The translations under genes and the position numbers were made by a program. From Nocardia donostiensis (GTDB lineage Bacteria; Actinomycetota; Actinomycetes; Mycobacteriales; Mycobacteriaceae), in NCBI RefSeq assembly GCF_002081715.1, contig NZ_MUKP01000028.1, positions 1-64,000 on the forward strand: 64,000 bases of DNA. The letters are read 5' to 3'. Of this stretch, positions 24,595 to 32,467 are shown piece by piece. The notes under the pieces are model-generated. The model was not told the origin of the DNA and ran no database searches. It saw only the letters and a list, made by a program, of their open reading frames with translations. Every line of letters begins with the position of its first letter. The first letter of the stretch is position 1.

Positions 24595-27500
24595 TTATAA
24601 GAAGGCGCCGTCGAAGAAAGCGTTCAACTTGGCGGCGGCCCCCACATTGCCGTTGGCGAAAGCGAGCAATCGGCCAGGCCCGCCCACCCAGGCAGAGAAC
24701 GCCGCCGCGAACAGCTCCACCGGGGAGTTGTAGTGATTGTTCCAGTCCGGAGCGGTTTGAAGGGTTCCGATGACCTGCGCATGCAGCTGCTGCCAGTCGT
24801 CTTCCTCGCTGCGCCACCCGTAGGCGTCATCGGCAGCATGACCGAACTCGTGCCAGACCAAATCGCCGTGTGCCCGATCCCCGAACGCCCTGCCTGCATC
24901 GACGTACAGACGCCCCTCAGCAGGAACGTACTCGCCGCTTACCCACTTCCATTTCACGCGGTTGTCGTTCGGATGGAACTCGGTTTCCTCGAGACCGCGC
25001 AGCGCCCACACCGGCTTGTTGCCGATGACGATGCCACCGCCCTGGTCGTTGAGGAACTCGGCGACTCGTACGTAGATGTGCTCGGGCACGGCGGCCAAAT
25101 GCTGCAATGCCTTCAGGGTCTCCGGCGTCCGATCGACGAGTTCGACGAGCGGCCCACCCTCTGGCGACTGGTAGGCCACGGTGAACTCCGTGTCGGCGCC
25201 GAGCCCGATGCTGTCACCGGAATACAGTGGCGTCTTCTCGCCGGGCGCGATTTCTCGGCCGTTGACATAGGTGGGCGCCTCCGCTGCCTCATGTGGAGTG
25301 ACCCAGAGCCGGCCGGACGGGTATGCCCCCAGCACAGCATGTTGTTCGGAGAGCAGGTCACGCATAGCGGAGTTGGCCAACTCGGGTGGCAGCACGGCGT
25401 CCCGTCCGCTTCCGAGCACCACAGGCTCGCCGGAGGCAATTCTCAGCGGCTGATCGCCGTATGCGCCGGTGAGCTTCACTCCCACCTCATAAGGCTGGTG
25501 GGAATAGCCGGTACTGAATTGCGCAGCGCCGAGCCAGCCACCCATACGGAGCCTGTCGTCCGGGAGCATCATTGCTGTCTTCCCGGGCTCCATTTTGTTC
25601 CCATTGACCCAGGTTCCAGCCCCCGTGTTTTCGTCACGCAACCACAGCAGCCCGTTCATGTCACGGTAGATGGTGGCATGATGCCCTGGCGCACCAGCCG
25701 ATGCGAATTCACTCGCCAAGGGTGAATCCGGATCGCTGCCCAGTTTCACTACCGCACCCCGCTGCAACGTCAACGGCGGCATGTCCTGGTCATCGGACAG
25801 TCGCAGCTGCACCGGACGTCCCTCGCCGTACACCTCGAGTTTGCCCACGTGGTGATCGAAGGAGACCATGGCGTCAGGGCCCACATATCGCTTTTCACCA
25901 GGCGGTATCGGCCTGCCGTCGACCTCGATACGAGGGCTGCCCTCGGAATCCGACGAACGTACCCATATCCGGCCGTCGAAATCTCGTCCCACGAGTACTG
26001 CGCGCATAGGCTCCCCGACCATCCGCGAGAAACCGTTTCGGATGTCGACCAGAGTCTGTTGCCCTGGCTCCAGGGTCACCTTTGGTCTGCTCTCGAAACC
26101 GAAATGGGCAGCGGGCGAAGTGGTATCCGGGTGTGCCGCCGTCCGTACCGCGGCCACGAAGTCGGGGCCCAAGCTCACCTCTGCACCTTCGGTGAGCGTC
26201 ACCCACCGCCCCGTCGGGATCCTCTCCCCATTCACCCACACCCCCGCAGGCTCCCCGGTGTCGCGTATCCGCACCCGGCCGTCGTGGTCCAGAACCATCG
26301 CGGCATGCTGGTCCCCGACCCCAGAGGAATGCCGCAGCTGCGATGAGAAGGGGGAACGCGCATCGGTTCCGATCTCTACCGCTCGACCGGGGTCCAGTCG
26401 CACCGGAGCACTGTGCGCACCGCTGCCGAGCATCACTTGGACCGGTTTCACGTCGCCCACCGCATATACCGGAAGAAAATCGATCGAGTGACGGACGGGA
26501 CCGTACTGCAGAGTGTCGCCAGGGTGCAGCAGACGCCGCTCCCCCATGGCCAGCCGTTCACCGTTCACATGAGTGTCATCGGAACCGCGATCGACAACCC
26601 ACACCCGGCCGTACGCGTCGACCTGAATCGCCCTGCTCAGGCCGAAGCTCGCCTCCTCACCGGGGCGTATACCCAGCTGGTTGGCGTCCTCGTACACTCG
26701 CACCAACGTCTGGTCGCGAAAGAACTCGACATCGAGTCGACCGGTTCTGTCACCCAATTTCACCGTTTCACCGGGGTCCACGTACCGTTTGTCGCCGCCG
26801 ACCGCCTCGTCACCGACTTCCACGCGGGGGGCACCGTCCGTATCGGAGGCCGGGTCCCGCACCCATACTCGCCCATCGAAATCGCGTCCGACGATCGCCT
26901 GCGGTAACGTGCCGCTGCTCCGAAGCTCGGCGGTGCCGATATCGACAAGAACCTGCTCACCCGGCGCCAGCGAGATCGGCGGCTCATCCGGCCCGAACGA
27001 CAATCCGGCGGGCGGGAGCCGCGAATCGTCGACCGATACGGTCTTGGTCTCGGCAACGAAATCCGGCCCCAACGCCACTTCGTCGCCGTCGGCGAGAACC
27101 CACGCCTGGTTCCGGGCCAGTTTCTCCCCGTTGACCCACACTCCGTCCCCACCCCCGTCGTCACGAATCCACACTCGGCCGGACTCGTCGAGTCCCACCA
27201 CCGCGTGCTCTTCGGCAATCCCGGATCGGCCCCGCAGCTGGGATACGAACGGTGAGGTTTCCGCAGTGCCGAGCACGACCGGCCGGTCGGGGTCCACGCG
27301 TACTGGCGGTCCCTCGCCGAATTCCAGTCGTACCGGTGAGCGTTGGTTCGATCCCTCGTGGGCGCCGGGCTGGACGGGAACCGGGTCGGCGACAACCTGG
27401 CTCGGGCTGTCGCCGGTATCGCCGGTGTGCCCTGCCGGTGTCGCGCCTCCGTCGTCGAACGTGCTCACGTCCACGTCGGGTGGTGGCGCCACCCGTGGAG

Positions 27501-29220
27501 CGGTAACACGTTCCGGCCCGGACGTTTCGGGGGCGTGCTGTTCCAGCTCGTCCAGCCGGTGCCGCATCGCGTCGTGAACATCGCGATAGCCCGCCGCTTC
27601 GTAGATGGGCCGCAGCTGCTCGACCCGGGCCCGGATTTCCGCTATCTCCGATCGGGGAAGACTGTGGTCTTTCCACTTGATCTCGCCGCTGGCATCCCGT
27701 TCGGCGAATTGGCGCGCGAAGACGCTGGACTGCCTGCCGTCGGTAGGTGCGGCGAGGTGGCCGGGGCTGACGTTCCACACCTGCCCCGAGCCATCAAGGA
27801 CCCATTCATCGGGACTGCGACCACCGACCCCGGTCAGCACATCCAGGATCCCCAAGCGCGTACCGGAGGGTGTAGCAGCCAACCGCTGGCCCGCACCCGG
27901 TTCCCGCAGGAACACCTCAGCTCCGGATTCGCCTGGGATCACCTGTGTGTAGATCTGATCACCGGCCAGATGCACCGCGGGCGACCGCGCGCCCACCGCA
28001 TCCGCGATCAGGGCCGTGAAGAACCGCTCGTAAGCCTCATTCTTGGTCGGCACCGTTTCCCGCAACAGCTGTGTTCCGTCGTGGAATGTCAAACGCTCGA
28101 TGACGCGTTCCCGGCCGCCACCAGCGACCGGAAATGCCTCGGGAACCGGTTCCACCACTGGTGGCGGCTCCGAACGCAACAGCTCCTCGACTCGGGTGGA
28201 GAATCTCCCCTGCCGGGCCACCGACGCGCTGAGCTCGTTCCGGGGCATCGAAGACCATCCAGGGCTGTGGACGCGCAGCCCCGACCCTGCAGCGCCGACG
28301 AAGCCACCGGCGAAACCGGTCACCGCGGACTCCCGCACCATCCGGAAAATATCCCCGAGCGACTGGATCTCGTCGCCGTGGATGATCAGCGATGGCACCG
28401 CCCCAGCCACCCCACCCGCCAAACCACCCGCTCCGCCGAGCAGCATCGTCCTACCCAGATGTGAACCGACCAGGCCGGCCCGCGACGTAGGACCCGAACC
28501 CAGAAACCGCCCGAACAGTCTCGGCGCCAGCCGCCGACCGACCTCCGCACCCACCACCCCACCCACGGTGCCGCCGAGAACCATCTCCAGAAACGCCGCC
28601 ACGTCGAACTCGTCGCGCACGCCCGACTGGATATCCCACACTTGCGCGCCCACACTGATGGCCCCGCCGGACAGCGCGCCGATCTTCCCCGCATGGATCG
28701 CCCCGTGCAGCGCCGCACGCCGGGCGGCACCCGTGGCCACATTGTCGGCCACGCCCACAGCGAACCGCGACACCGCCATCCGCATCGTCTGCTCGGCCGC
28801 CAACCTGTCCGCCAATGCTTTGAACCCGCCGCCGTAGATGAACAGCGCCGCGTCGTATGCCAACTGGGCTGCCAGCACAACCCCCGTCATGATCAGCAGA
28901 TGCTGGGTTTGGATCGTCATATCCGCTGTGTCGTGACACTGGCGTCCCAAGCTCTCACACAATGCGGCTTTAGCACGGAGCGCGGCGACGATCTTGCCGT
29001 TCCGTTCCGACATACCGTCACGTGTTCTGCCGGAGACCGAACCTTCGGCGACGGCGCTTTCGGCTTCGTAATCGTCGGCTTGCGCGTTCAGCTCCGTACA
29101 AGCCTTCAGGTACGCGTCACCGCATGCGCGCATCCCTTCCGAGTCTGTTCTCGGCCAGTGACCGATCACCAGATCCCGGACCACCAAGGGAAGACCGGCC
29201 ACCATTGCCAATGCGTCCAC
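24595..29220 (-). CDS. Giant FHA-repeat type VII-like effector with C-terminal zincin metallopeptidase, 1541 aa
   Basis: Modules in order: residues 1-105 helical WXG/CpnT-type N-terminal region; 106-315 Gly/Ala-rich hydrophobic segment; 370-565 a segment shaped like the C-lobe of HipA/PI-kinase-like folds (RLGILDVLTGVGGRSPDEW, LDGSGQVWNVSPGH) with catalytic positions changed; 566-630 low-complexity linker; 631-1345 about seven FHA-like modules, each with GR(V/I)W(V/I)R and most with VNGE/VNGR; 1355-1541 a metallopeptidase with HEFGH at 1457-1461 (24838-24852) and a likely third ligand E1502 in SPVELFAAAF, resembling the ATLF (lethal factor) group. GTG at 29220 has GGAGGG nine nt upstream. Domain names are pattern-based inference; secretion by a type VII system is likely but no ESX core genes are in the window. 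Confidence 0.8.
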   Translation of the reverse strand: MDALAMVAGLPLVVRDLVIGHWPRTDSEGMRACGDAYLKACTELNAQADDYEAESAVAEGSVSGRTRDGMSERNGKIVAALRAKAALCESLGRQCHDTADMTIQTQHLLIMTGVVLAAQLAYDAALFIYGGGFKALADRLAAEQTMRMAVSRFAVGVADNVATGAARRAALHGAIHAGKIGALSGGAISVGAQVWDIQSGVRDEFDVAAFLEMVLGGTVGGVVGAEVGRRLAPRLFGRFLGSGPTSRAGLVGSHLGRTMLLGGAGGLAGGVAGAVPSLIIHGDEIQSLGDIFRMVRESAVTGFAGGFVGAAGSGLRVHSPGWSSMPRNELSASVARQGRFSTRVEELLRSEPPPVVEPVPEAFPVAGGGRERVIERLTFHDGTQLLRETVPTKNEAYERFFTALIADAVGARSPAVHLAGDQIYTQVIPGESGAEVFLREPGAGQRLAATPSGTRLGILDVLTGVGGRSPDEWVLDGSGQVWNVSPGHLAAPTDGRQSSVFARQFAERDASGEIKWKDHSLPRSEIAEIRARVEQLRPIYEAAGYRDVHDAMRHRLDELEQHAPETSGPERVTAPRVAPPPDVDVSTFDDGGATPAGHTGDTGDSPSQVVADPVPVQPGAHEGSNQRSPVRLEFGEGPPVRVDPDRPVVLGTAETSPFVSQLRGRSGIAEEHAVVGLDESGRVWIRDDGGGDGVWVNGEKLARNQAWVLADGDEVALGPDFVAETKTVSVDDSRLPPAGLSFGPDEPPISLAPGEQVLVDIGTAELRSSGTLPQAIVGRDFDGRVWVRDPASDTDGAPRVEVGDEAVGGDKRYVDPGETVKLGDRTGRLDVEFFRDQTLVRVYEDANQLGIRPGEEASFGLSRAIQVDAYGRVWVVDRGSDDTHVNGERLAMGERRLLHPGDTLQYGPVRHSIDFLPVYAVGDVKPVQVMLGSGAHSAPVRLDPGRAVEIGTDARSPFSSQLRHSSGVGDQHAAMVLDHDGRVRIRDTGEPAGVWVNGERIPTGRWVTLTEGAEVSLGPDFVAAVRTAAHPDTTSPAAHFGFESRPKVTLEPGQQTLVDIRNGFSRMVGEPMRAVLVGRDFDGRIWVRSSDSEGSPRIEVDGRPIPPGEKRYVGPDAMVSFDHHVGKLEVYGEGRPVQLRLSDDQDMPPLTLQRGAVVKLGSDPDSPLASEFASAGAPGHHATIYRDMNGLLWLRDENTGAGTWVNGNKMEPGKTAMMLPDDRLRMGGWLGAAQFSTGYSHQPYEVGVKLTGAYGDQPLRIASGEPVVLGSGRDAVLPPELANSAMRDLLSEQHAVLGAYPSGRLWVTPHEAAEAPTYVNGREIAPGEKTPLYSGDSIGLGADTEFTVAYQSPEGGPLVELVDRTPETLKALQHLAAVPEHIYVRVAEFLNDQGGGIVIGNKPVWALRGLEETEFHPNDNRVKWKWVSGEYVPAEGRLYVDAGRAFGDRAHGDLVWHEFGHAADDAYGWRSEEDDWQQLHAQVIGTLQTAPDWNNHYNSPVELFAAAFSAWVGGPGRLLAFANGNVGAAAKLNAFFDGAFL

Positions 29221-29429
29221 GTCGGCTCGCCCTCCACACCTCCAGTCGCGGCATCACCGCTGAGCCACCGCACTGGCACGTCGACATGGCACCGCATCCG
29301 GCAATGACGGAGCCGAGCTGTCGCCGCAGGTATTTCATACAATCGCAACAGCCGTGCCCCCAAGGTTGGGAATTCGTGGTCCATCGATGCCGCCGATAAT
29401 GGCGTCACGCCATCTCACGGAGCTTCCTC

Positions 29430-31187
29430 ATGCCTGAACGCTTTTTCGCGGATCCGGAGCAGCTACGGCGCCAAGCACCCGAGTTCGATCGAATCGCGGA
29501 CGGTGTGTCGGGAACGGTGCAGGAACTGGAAGCAGCGCTCGCCGCAGCGGGCGCGCCGTGGGGCGACGACGACGCGGGCACAGCATTCGCACGCAGCTAC
29601 ATCCCGGAGAAAGAGCAGGCCCTGTCCGACCTGAACACCTTGGTTCAGGTGCTCCAGCAGTCCGGCCGCGACCTGGAGCAGCTCGCGGACAACCTGTCGC
29701 ATATGGACGACATGGGCAGACAACAGATCGCGAACAGCGACCCCGCGTCCCCCCGGACCAGCGCGACACCTCTTCCGGTCCACGTCGGCCCCGGCTACCC
29801 CTCGGACCCGTTTACACCGACGACGCCCGCCGCGCAGCCTGCTCCAACGGAGCCACCCGCGACCACGCCCCCACCCGTCAGCAGCCCGGCCACCGTACCG
29901 GAAACCGCAGATGAGGCGCCTCGTGTCCCGACGGGAACACCCGGCGACGGACAGGCAGACAGCTTCCCGGCACACGACCAGCAGCAAGGACAGCCTGCGG
30001 ACGGTTCGCCCAGGAACAACCCCCCGGACAGCACGCGCGACAGCGCACCAAGCCCCAGCGGACCCCCCACCCAGCAGGCAAGCACGAACCGAACCGCACC
30101 CCCACAGCCTTCCACCGCGACCGCCCGGCCTGCCGCATCCGCCGCGACGCCGCGCCCGCTGCCCAGTCCGTGGAGTAGCCCGTCGTCACCCACCAGCCCC
30201 TGGGGCGCCCGCCCTACCGCCACCGGTCCCACCGGCCCCGCTGCTCGTCCCCCGCGGATTTCCGCGCCCACCCCGGGCACGCCCGGCGCCGGACCCCCTC
30301 GGATCCCGCCCCGTCCCACCCAGCCGCAATCCCAGCCCGCGCAGCCGCAGAAGGCCGAGAAACCGGACCGGAAACCCAGTGCACCGCGCCTGGCTGCTCC
30401 GCTCGCTGAATCTCTGGCAGCGCGGTTGACCCGGGAGTTGGCCGAACGCCACCGCATCTGGGCATTCGGCTTCGACACCAGCGGCGTGCCAGACGAAACG
30501 CTCATGGAACTCGTCGCAGCCGTAGACACCATCCTGCCCCGGCACCCGCAGATCGACCTGCGCGCCATCGGTATCGGCGAGCTACCAGACGGGGAACTGA
30601 CCAGGCTGGAATGGGAAGCGGAACCGGCGGCCGCTCCCGGGAAGCCCTCGAACGGTGCTGCACAACCACCTGCGGGCAACCCCCCACACCACCTGTTCAC
30701 CGCTCGCATCGTGCTCGCCGCACACGCCGCAACCAACCCCGAGTATCTGGAAGAAACCATCGCCGCGGCCGAAAGCTCACGGCAGCTCGCAGCGAGAAGC
30801 GCACGACGCCCCGTGTACTCCTCGATAGTGCGGGAACTAGGCGCAGCCCTCGACGTGGCAGGCGCTTTCCGCGCCCACCGCTCCGCCCACCGCGCCCTCC
30901 TCCTCGAATACCTTCCCCTCCACCCACCCTCGCAAGACTCGCTACAGGGCATAGTTACCGGGTTCCGGCGATGGCGCGCCCAACTACCCGGCCGAAGTTT
31001 CCGGCACGGCCGCTTCGATCCCGCCGCAGCACTATCGGAGGCCTTCACCGAGGTGGTCTTGAACACCTCCCAAGCCACCCCCGCCGCCAGAGCGTTGCAC
31101 CGCCTGCTGGTCCACACCGCGGAAGCGAACATCCCGACAACGAATCAGCCAGCGAAAGCGCCTTATTCATCACACAATTTGCGGTGA
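29430..31187 (+). CDS. WXG-like, proline-rich secreted protein with degenerate zincin-like C-terminus, 585 aa
   Basis: Residues 1-100 form a WXG100-like helical hairpin (FFADPEQLRRQAPEFDRIAD, GAPWGDDDAGTAFARSYIPE). Residues 103-318 are Pro/Ser/Thr-rich and probably disordered. The C-terminal domain (319-565) has YSSIVRELGAALDVAGAF, where many toxin zincins have HExGHxxD; here the motif is R468-E469-L470-G471-A472. LSEAFTEVVLN (about 535-545) matches the distal EAFAE helix of such peptidases. The protein is probably a catalytically dead homologue or binding protein. It starts 209 bp from, and divergent to, the large effector gene. Confidence 0.65.
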   Translation: MPERFFADPEQLRRQAPEFDRIADGVSGTVQELEAALAAAGAPWGDDDAGTAFARSYIPEKEQALSDLNTLVQVLQQSGRDLEQLADNLSHMDDMGRQQIANSDPASPRTSATPLPVHVGPGYPSDPFTPTTPAAQPAPTEPPATTPPPVSSPATVPETADEAPRVPTGTPGDGQADSFPAHDQQQGQPADGSPRNNPPDSTRDSAPSPSGPPTQQASTNRTAPPQPSTATARPAASAATPRPLPSPWSSPSSPTSPWGARPTATGPTGPAARPPRISAPTPGTPGAGPPRIPPRPTQPQSQPAQPQKAEKPDRKPSAPRLAAPLAESLAARLTRELAERHRIWAFGFDTSGVPDETLMELVAAVDTILPRHPQIDLRAIGIGELPDGELTRLEWEAEPAAAPGKPSNGAAQPPAGNPPHHLFTARIVLAAHAATNPEYLEETIAAAESSRQLAARSARRPVYSSIVRELGAALDVAGAFRAHRSAHRALLLEYLPLHPPSQDSLQGIVTGFRRWRAQLPGRSFRHGRFDPAAALSEAFTEVVLNTSQATPAARALHRLLVHTAEANIPTTNQPAKAPYSSHNLR

Positions 31188-31219
31188 ATAAGGCGTAAGA
31201 CCGCCGCACGCCTCGCCGA

Positions 31220-31630
31220 TCCACTGACCGAATCGGCGATCTGTGGTTGGCGCGCGCCGACCGTAGTTCACGGCGCTTCTACAGCCTCTCAGCTCAGATA
31301 CAACAAGACCGTTCCGCGTATTACACGAGCCTGGAGCGCACCCAGCAGGGTTCGCTCGATGTGACCGAATGGCTGCTCTGGTTCCTCGACGCACTACACC
31401 ATGCGATCGCCCACACCGAGATCACCATCGACACTGTTCTGGCGAAAACTCGGTTGAACCGGATCCTCGACGGCTTCAACGGAAAGCTCACCACCCGAAA
31501 ATGGGCGATCATCACCAAATACTCACAGGACACAGCTCTCTGTGACATCAACGAACTGGTCGAACTGGGCGCCCTGCGGAGATCAGCTTCCGGAGGCCGC
31601 AGCACCTCCTATGAACTTGTTCCCGGCTGA
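31220..31630 (+). pseudogene. Fic-family protein, C-terminal remnant
   Basis: RRFYSLSAQIQQDRSAYYTS, LDVTEWLLWFLDALHHAI and RILDGFNGKLTTRKWAIITK then SQDTALCDINELVELGALRR followed by SGGRSTSYEL match the C-terminal helical and winged-helix region of Fic proteins. The Fic motif HxFx(D/E)GNGR and everything before it are absent, and the only available start is a TTG at 31247. The gene is 5'-truncated. It adds to other toxin-gene debris in the window. Confidence 0.7.
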
Positions 31631-31770
31631 CCAGCCGCCGGCCTGTCGAGCCGTGGACTTCGGCGCATCGGTCTCGAGCGATGACTGTGTAGCGGAGACG
31701 CTCTGACCAGCGATAAGTCTTTGCCAGGGGGGATCGGTGAACAGTCCGGTCCCGGAAGGAGGTGAGAGCG

Positions 31771-31863
31771 ATGGGTTCCTTCGGGTTCGATTTCGGCGTC
31801 GGCCTCGATCTGTTCCTCAAGTGGCTGGCGGTCACATTCGGGCTGGACTTCGGCCTCAGCTGA
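31771..31863 (+). CDS. 30-codon peptide gene with near-perfect Shine-Dalgarno
   Basis: ATG at 31771 is preceded by AAGGAGGTGA, one of the best ribosome-binding sites in the window, 8 nt away. The product MGSFGFDFGVGLDLFLKWLA then VTFGLDFGLS is hydrophobic and acidic, with an internal repeat (FGFDFG-VGLD and FGLDFGLS) and a single Lys. It could be a membrane-active or signalling peptide. I do not recognise a family. A small hairpin follows, consistent with a separate transcript. Confidence 0.6.
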   Translation: MGSFGFDFGVGLDLFLKWLAVTFGLDFGLS

Positions 31864-31868
31864 CCATC

Positions 31869-31903
31869 GGTCCGGCACACAGCTGCGGACGGACCCTTTC
31901 TTG
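31869..31903 (+). terminator. Weak terminator-like hairpin after the 30-codon gene
   Basis: GGTCCG (31869-31874) pairs with CGGACC (31890-31895) across a 15-nt loop, followed by CTTTCTTG. It lies six nt after the peptide stop codon. Confidence 0.4.
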
Positions 31904-31921
31904 CCGTCCCAGCGTAGGAGG

Positions 31922-31959
31922 CAGTGGGCAGTACGCCTTCTCATGCGCGCTGCCCACTG
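31922..31959. repeat. 10-bp inverted repeat
   Basis: CAGTGGGCAG (31922-31931) pairs perfectly with 31950-31959 across an 18-nt loop. It lies in the 600-bp leader region before rox and its role is unknown. Confidence 0.5.
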
Positions 31960-32211
31960 GTAAAGGGGTACTCGTACGACACCAGAGCCCGACGCGATCG
32001 GGTACATGCGCCGCGACATCTCCGGGACCCGACAGCAACGCGACGAAACGTATATCCGCAGTCTCGCCATCACCGGGACCCCCGAACACACTTACGTTCG
32101 CTGGGCGCCCGCCGAGATGCACGATTGAAACCTTGCACGTTCCAGAAGAGAACGGTCACAGATCAAGGCCGACCCAGATACGGCAGCACCGCCCTCAGCG
32201 GAAAAAGCAAA

Positions 32212-32237
32212 GGCAAGGAGGACACATACTCCTTGCC
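32212..32237. repeat. 9-bp hairpin just upstream of the rifamycin element
   Basis: GGCAAGGAG (32212-32220) pairs with CTCCTTGCC (32229-32237), loop of 8 nt. The plus-strand A-run before it gives a T-rich tail on the minus strand, so it could terminate antisense transcription; on the plus strand it has no T-run. Confidence 0.5.
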
Positions 32238-32260
32238 ACTCTCAATGTATAGCGCACAGG

Positions 32261-32279
32261 GGGTCTTGCGGCAAGACCC
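32261..32279. promoter_or_regulatory. Rifamycin-associated element (RAE)-like inverted repeat
   Basis: GGGTCTTGCGGCAAGACCC is a perfect 8-bp dyad with a CGG centre. It matches the described 19-bp RAE (GGGGCTTGCGGCAAGGCCC, recalled from memory) at 17 of 19 positions, and the two changes are complementary and keep the symmetry. RAEs lie upstream of rifamycin-inactivating genes and mediate induction; this one is about 190 bp before rox. A half-copy (GGGGTCTTGCGG) occurs at 32362-32373. Confidence 0.75.
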
Positions 32280-32467
32280 GGGTTGTGCCGCAGAATCTCC
32301 AGCCGAAGCCAGAACCTGCGGAAAACAAGCCTTCGCGAAGTATGTGTGCTGTGGCGACGTAGGGGTCTTGCGGTGCGGTTGCGGGCGCCAGGTACGGAAG
32401 TGCGGGTGTGCGCCGGACTGCGCGGACCAGCTGGCCGAAGTGCAGCTTTGTCGAACGAGGGGTTTTC

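Noticed and set aside
24733..25725. 330-codon ORF antisense to the effector C-terminus
   Set aside because: It runs opposite to the HEFGH-containing frame and has no domain pattern.
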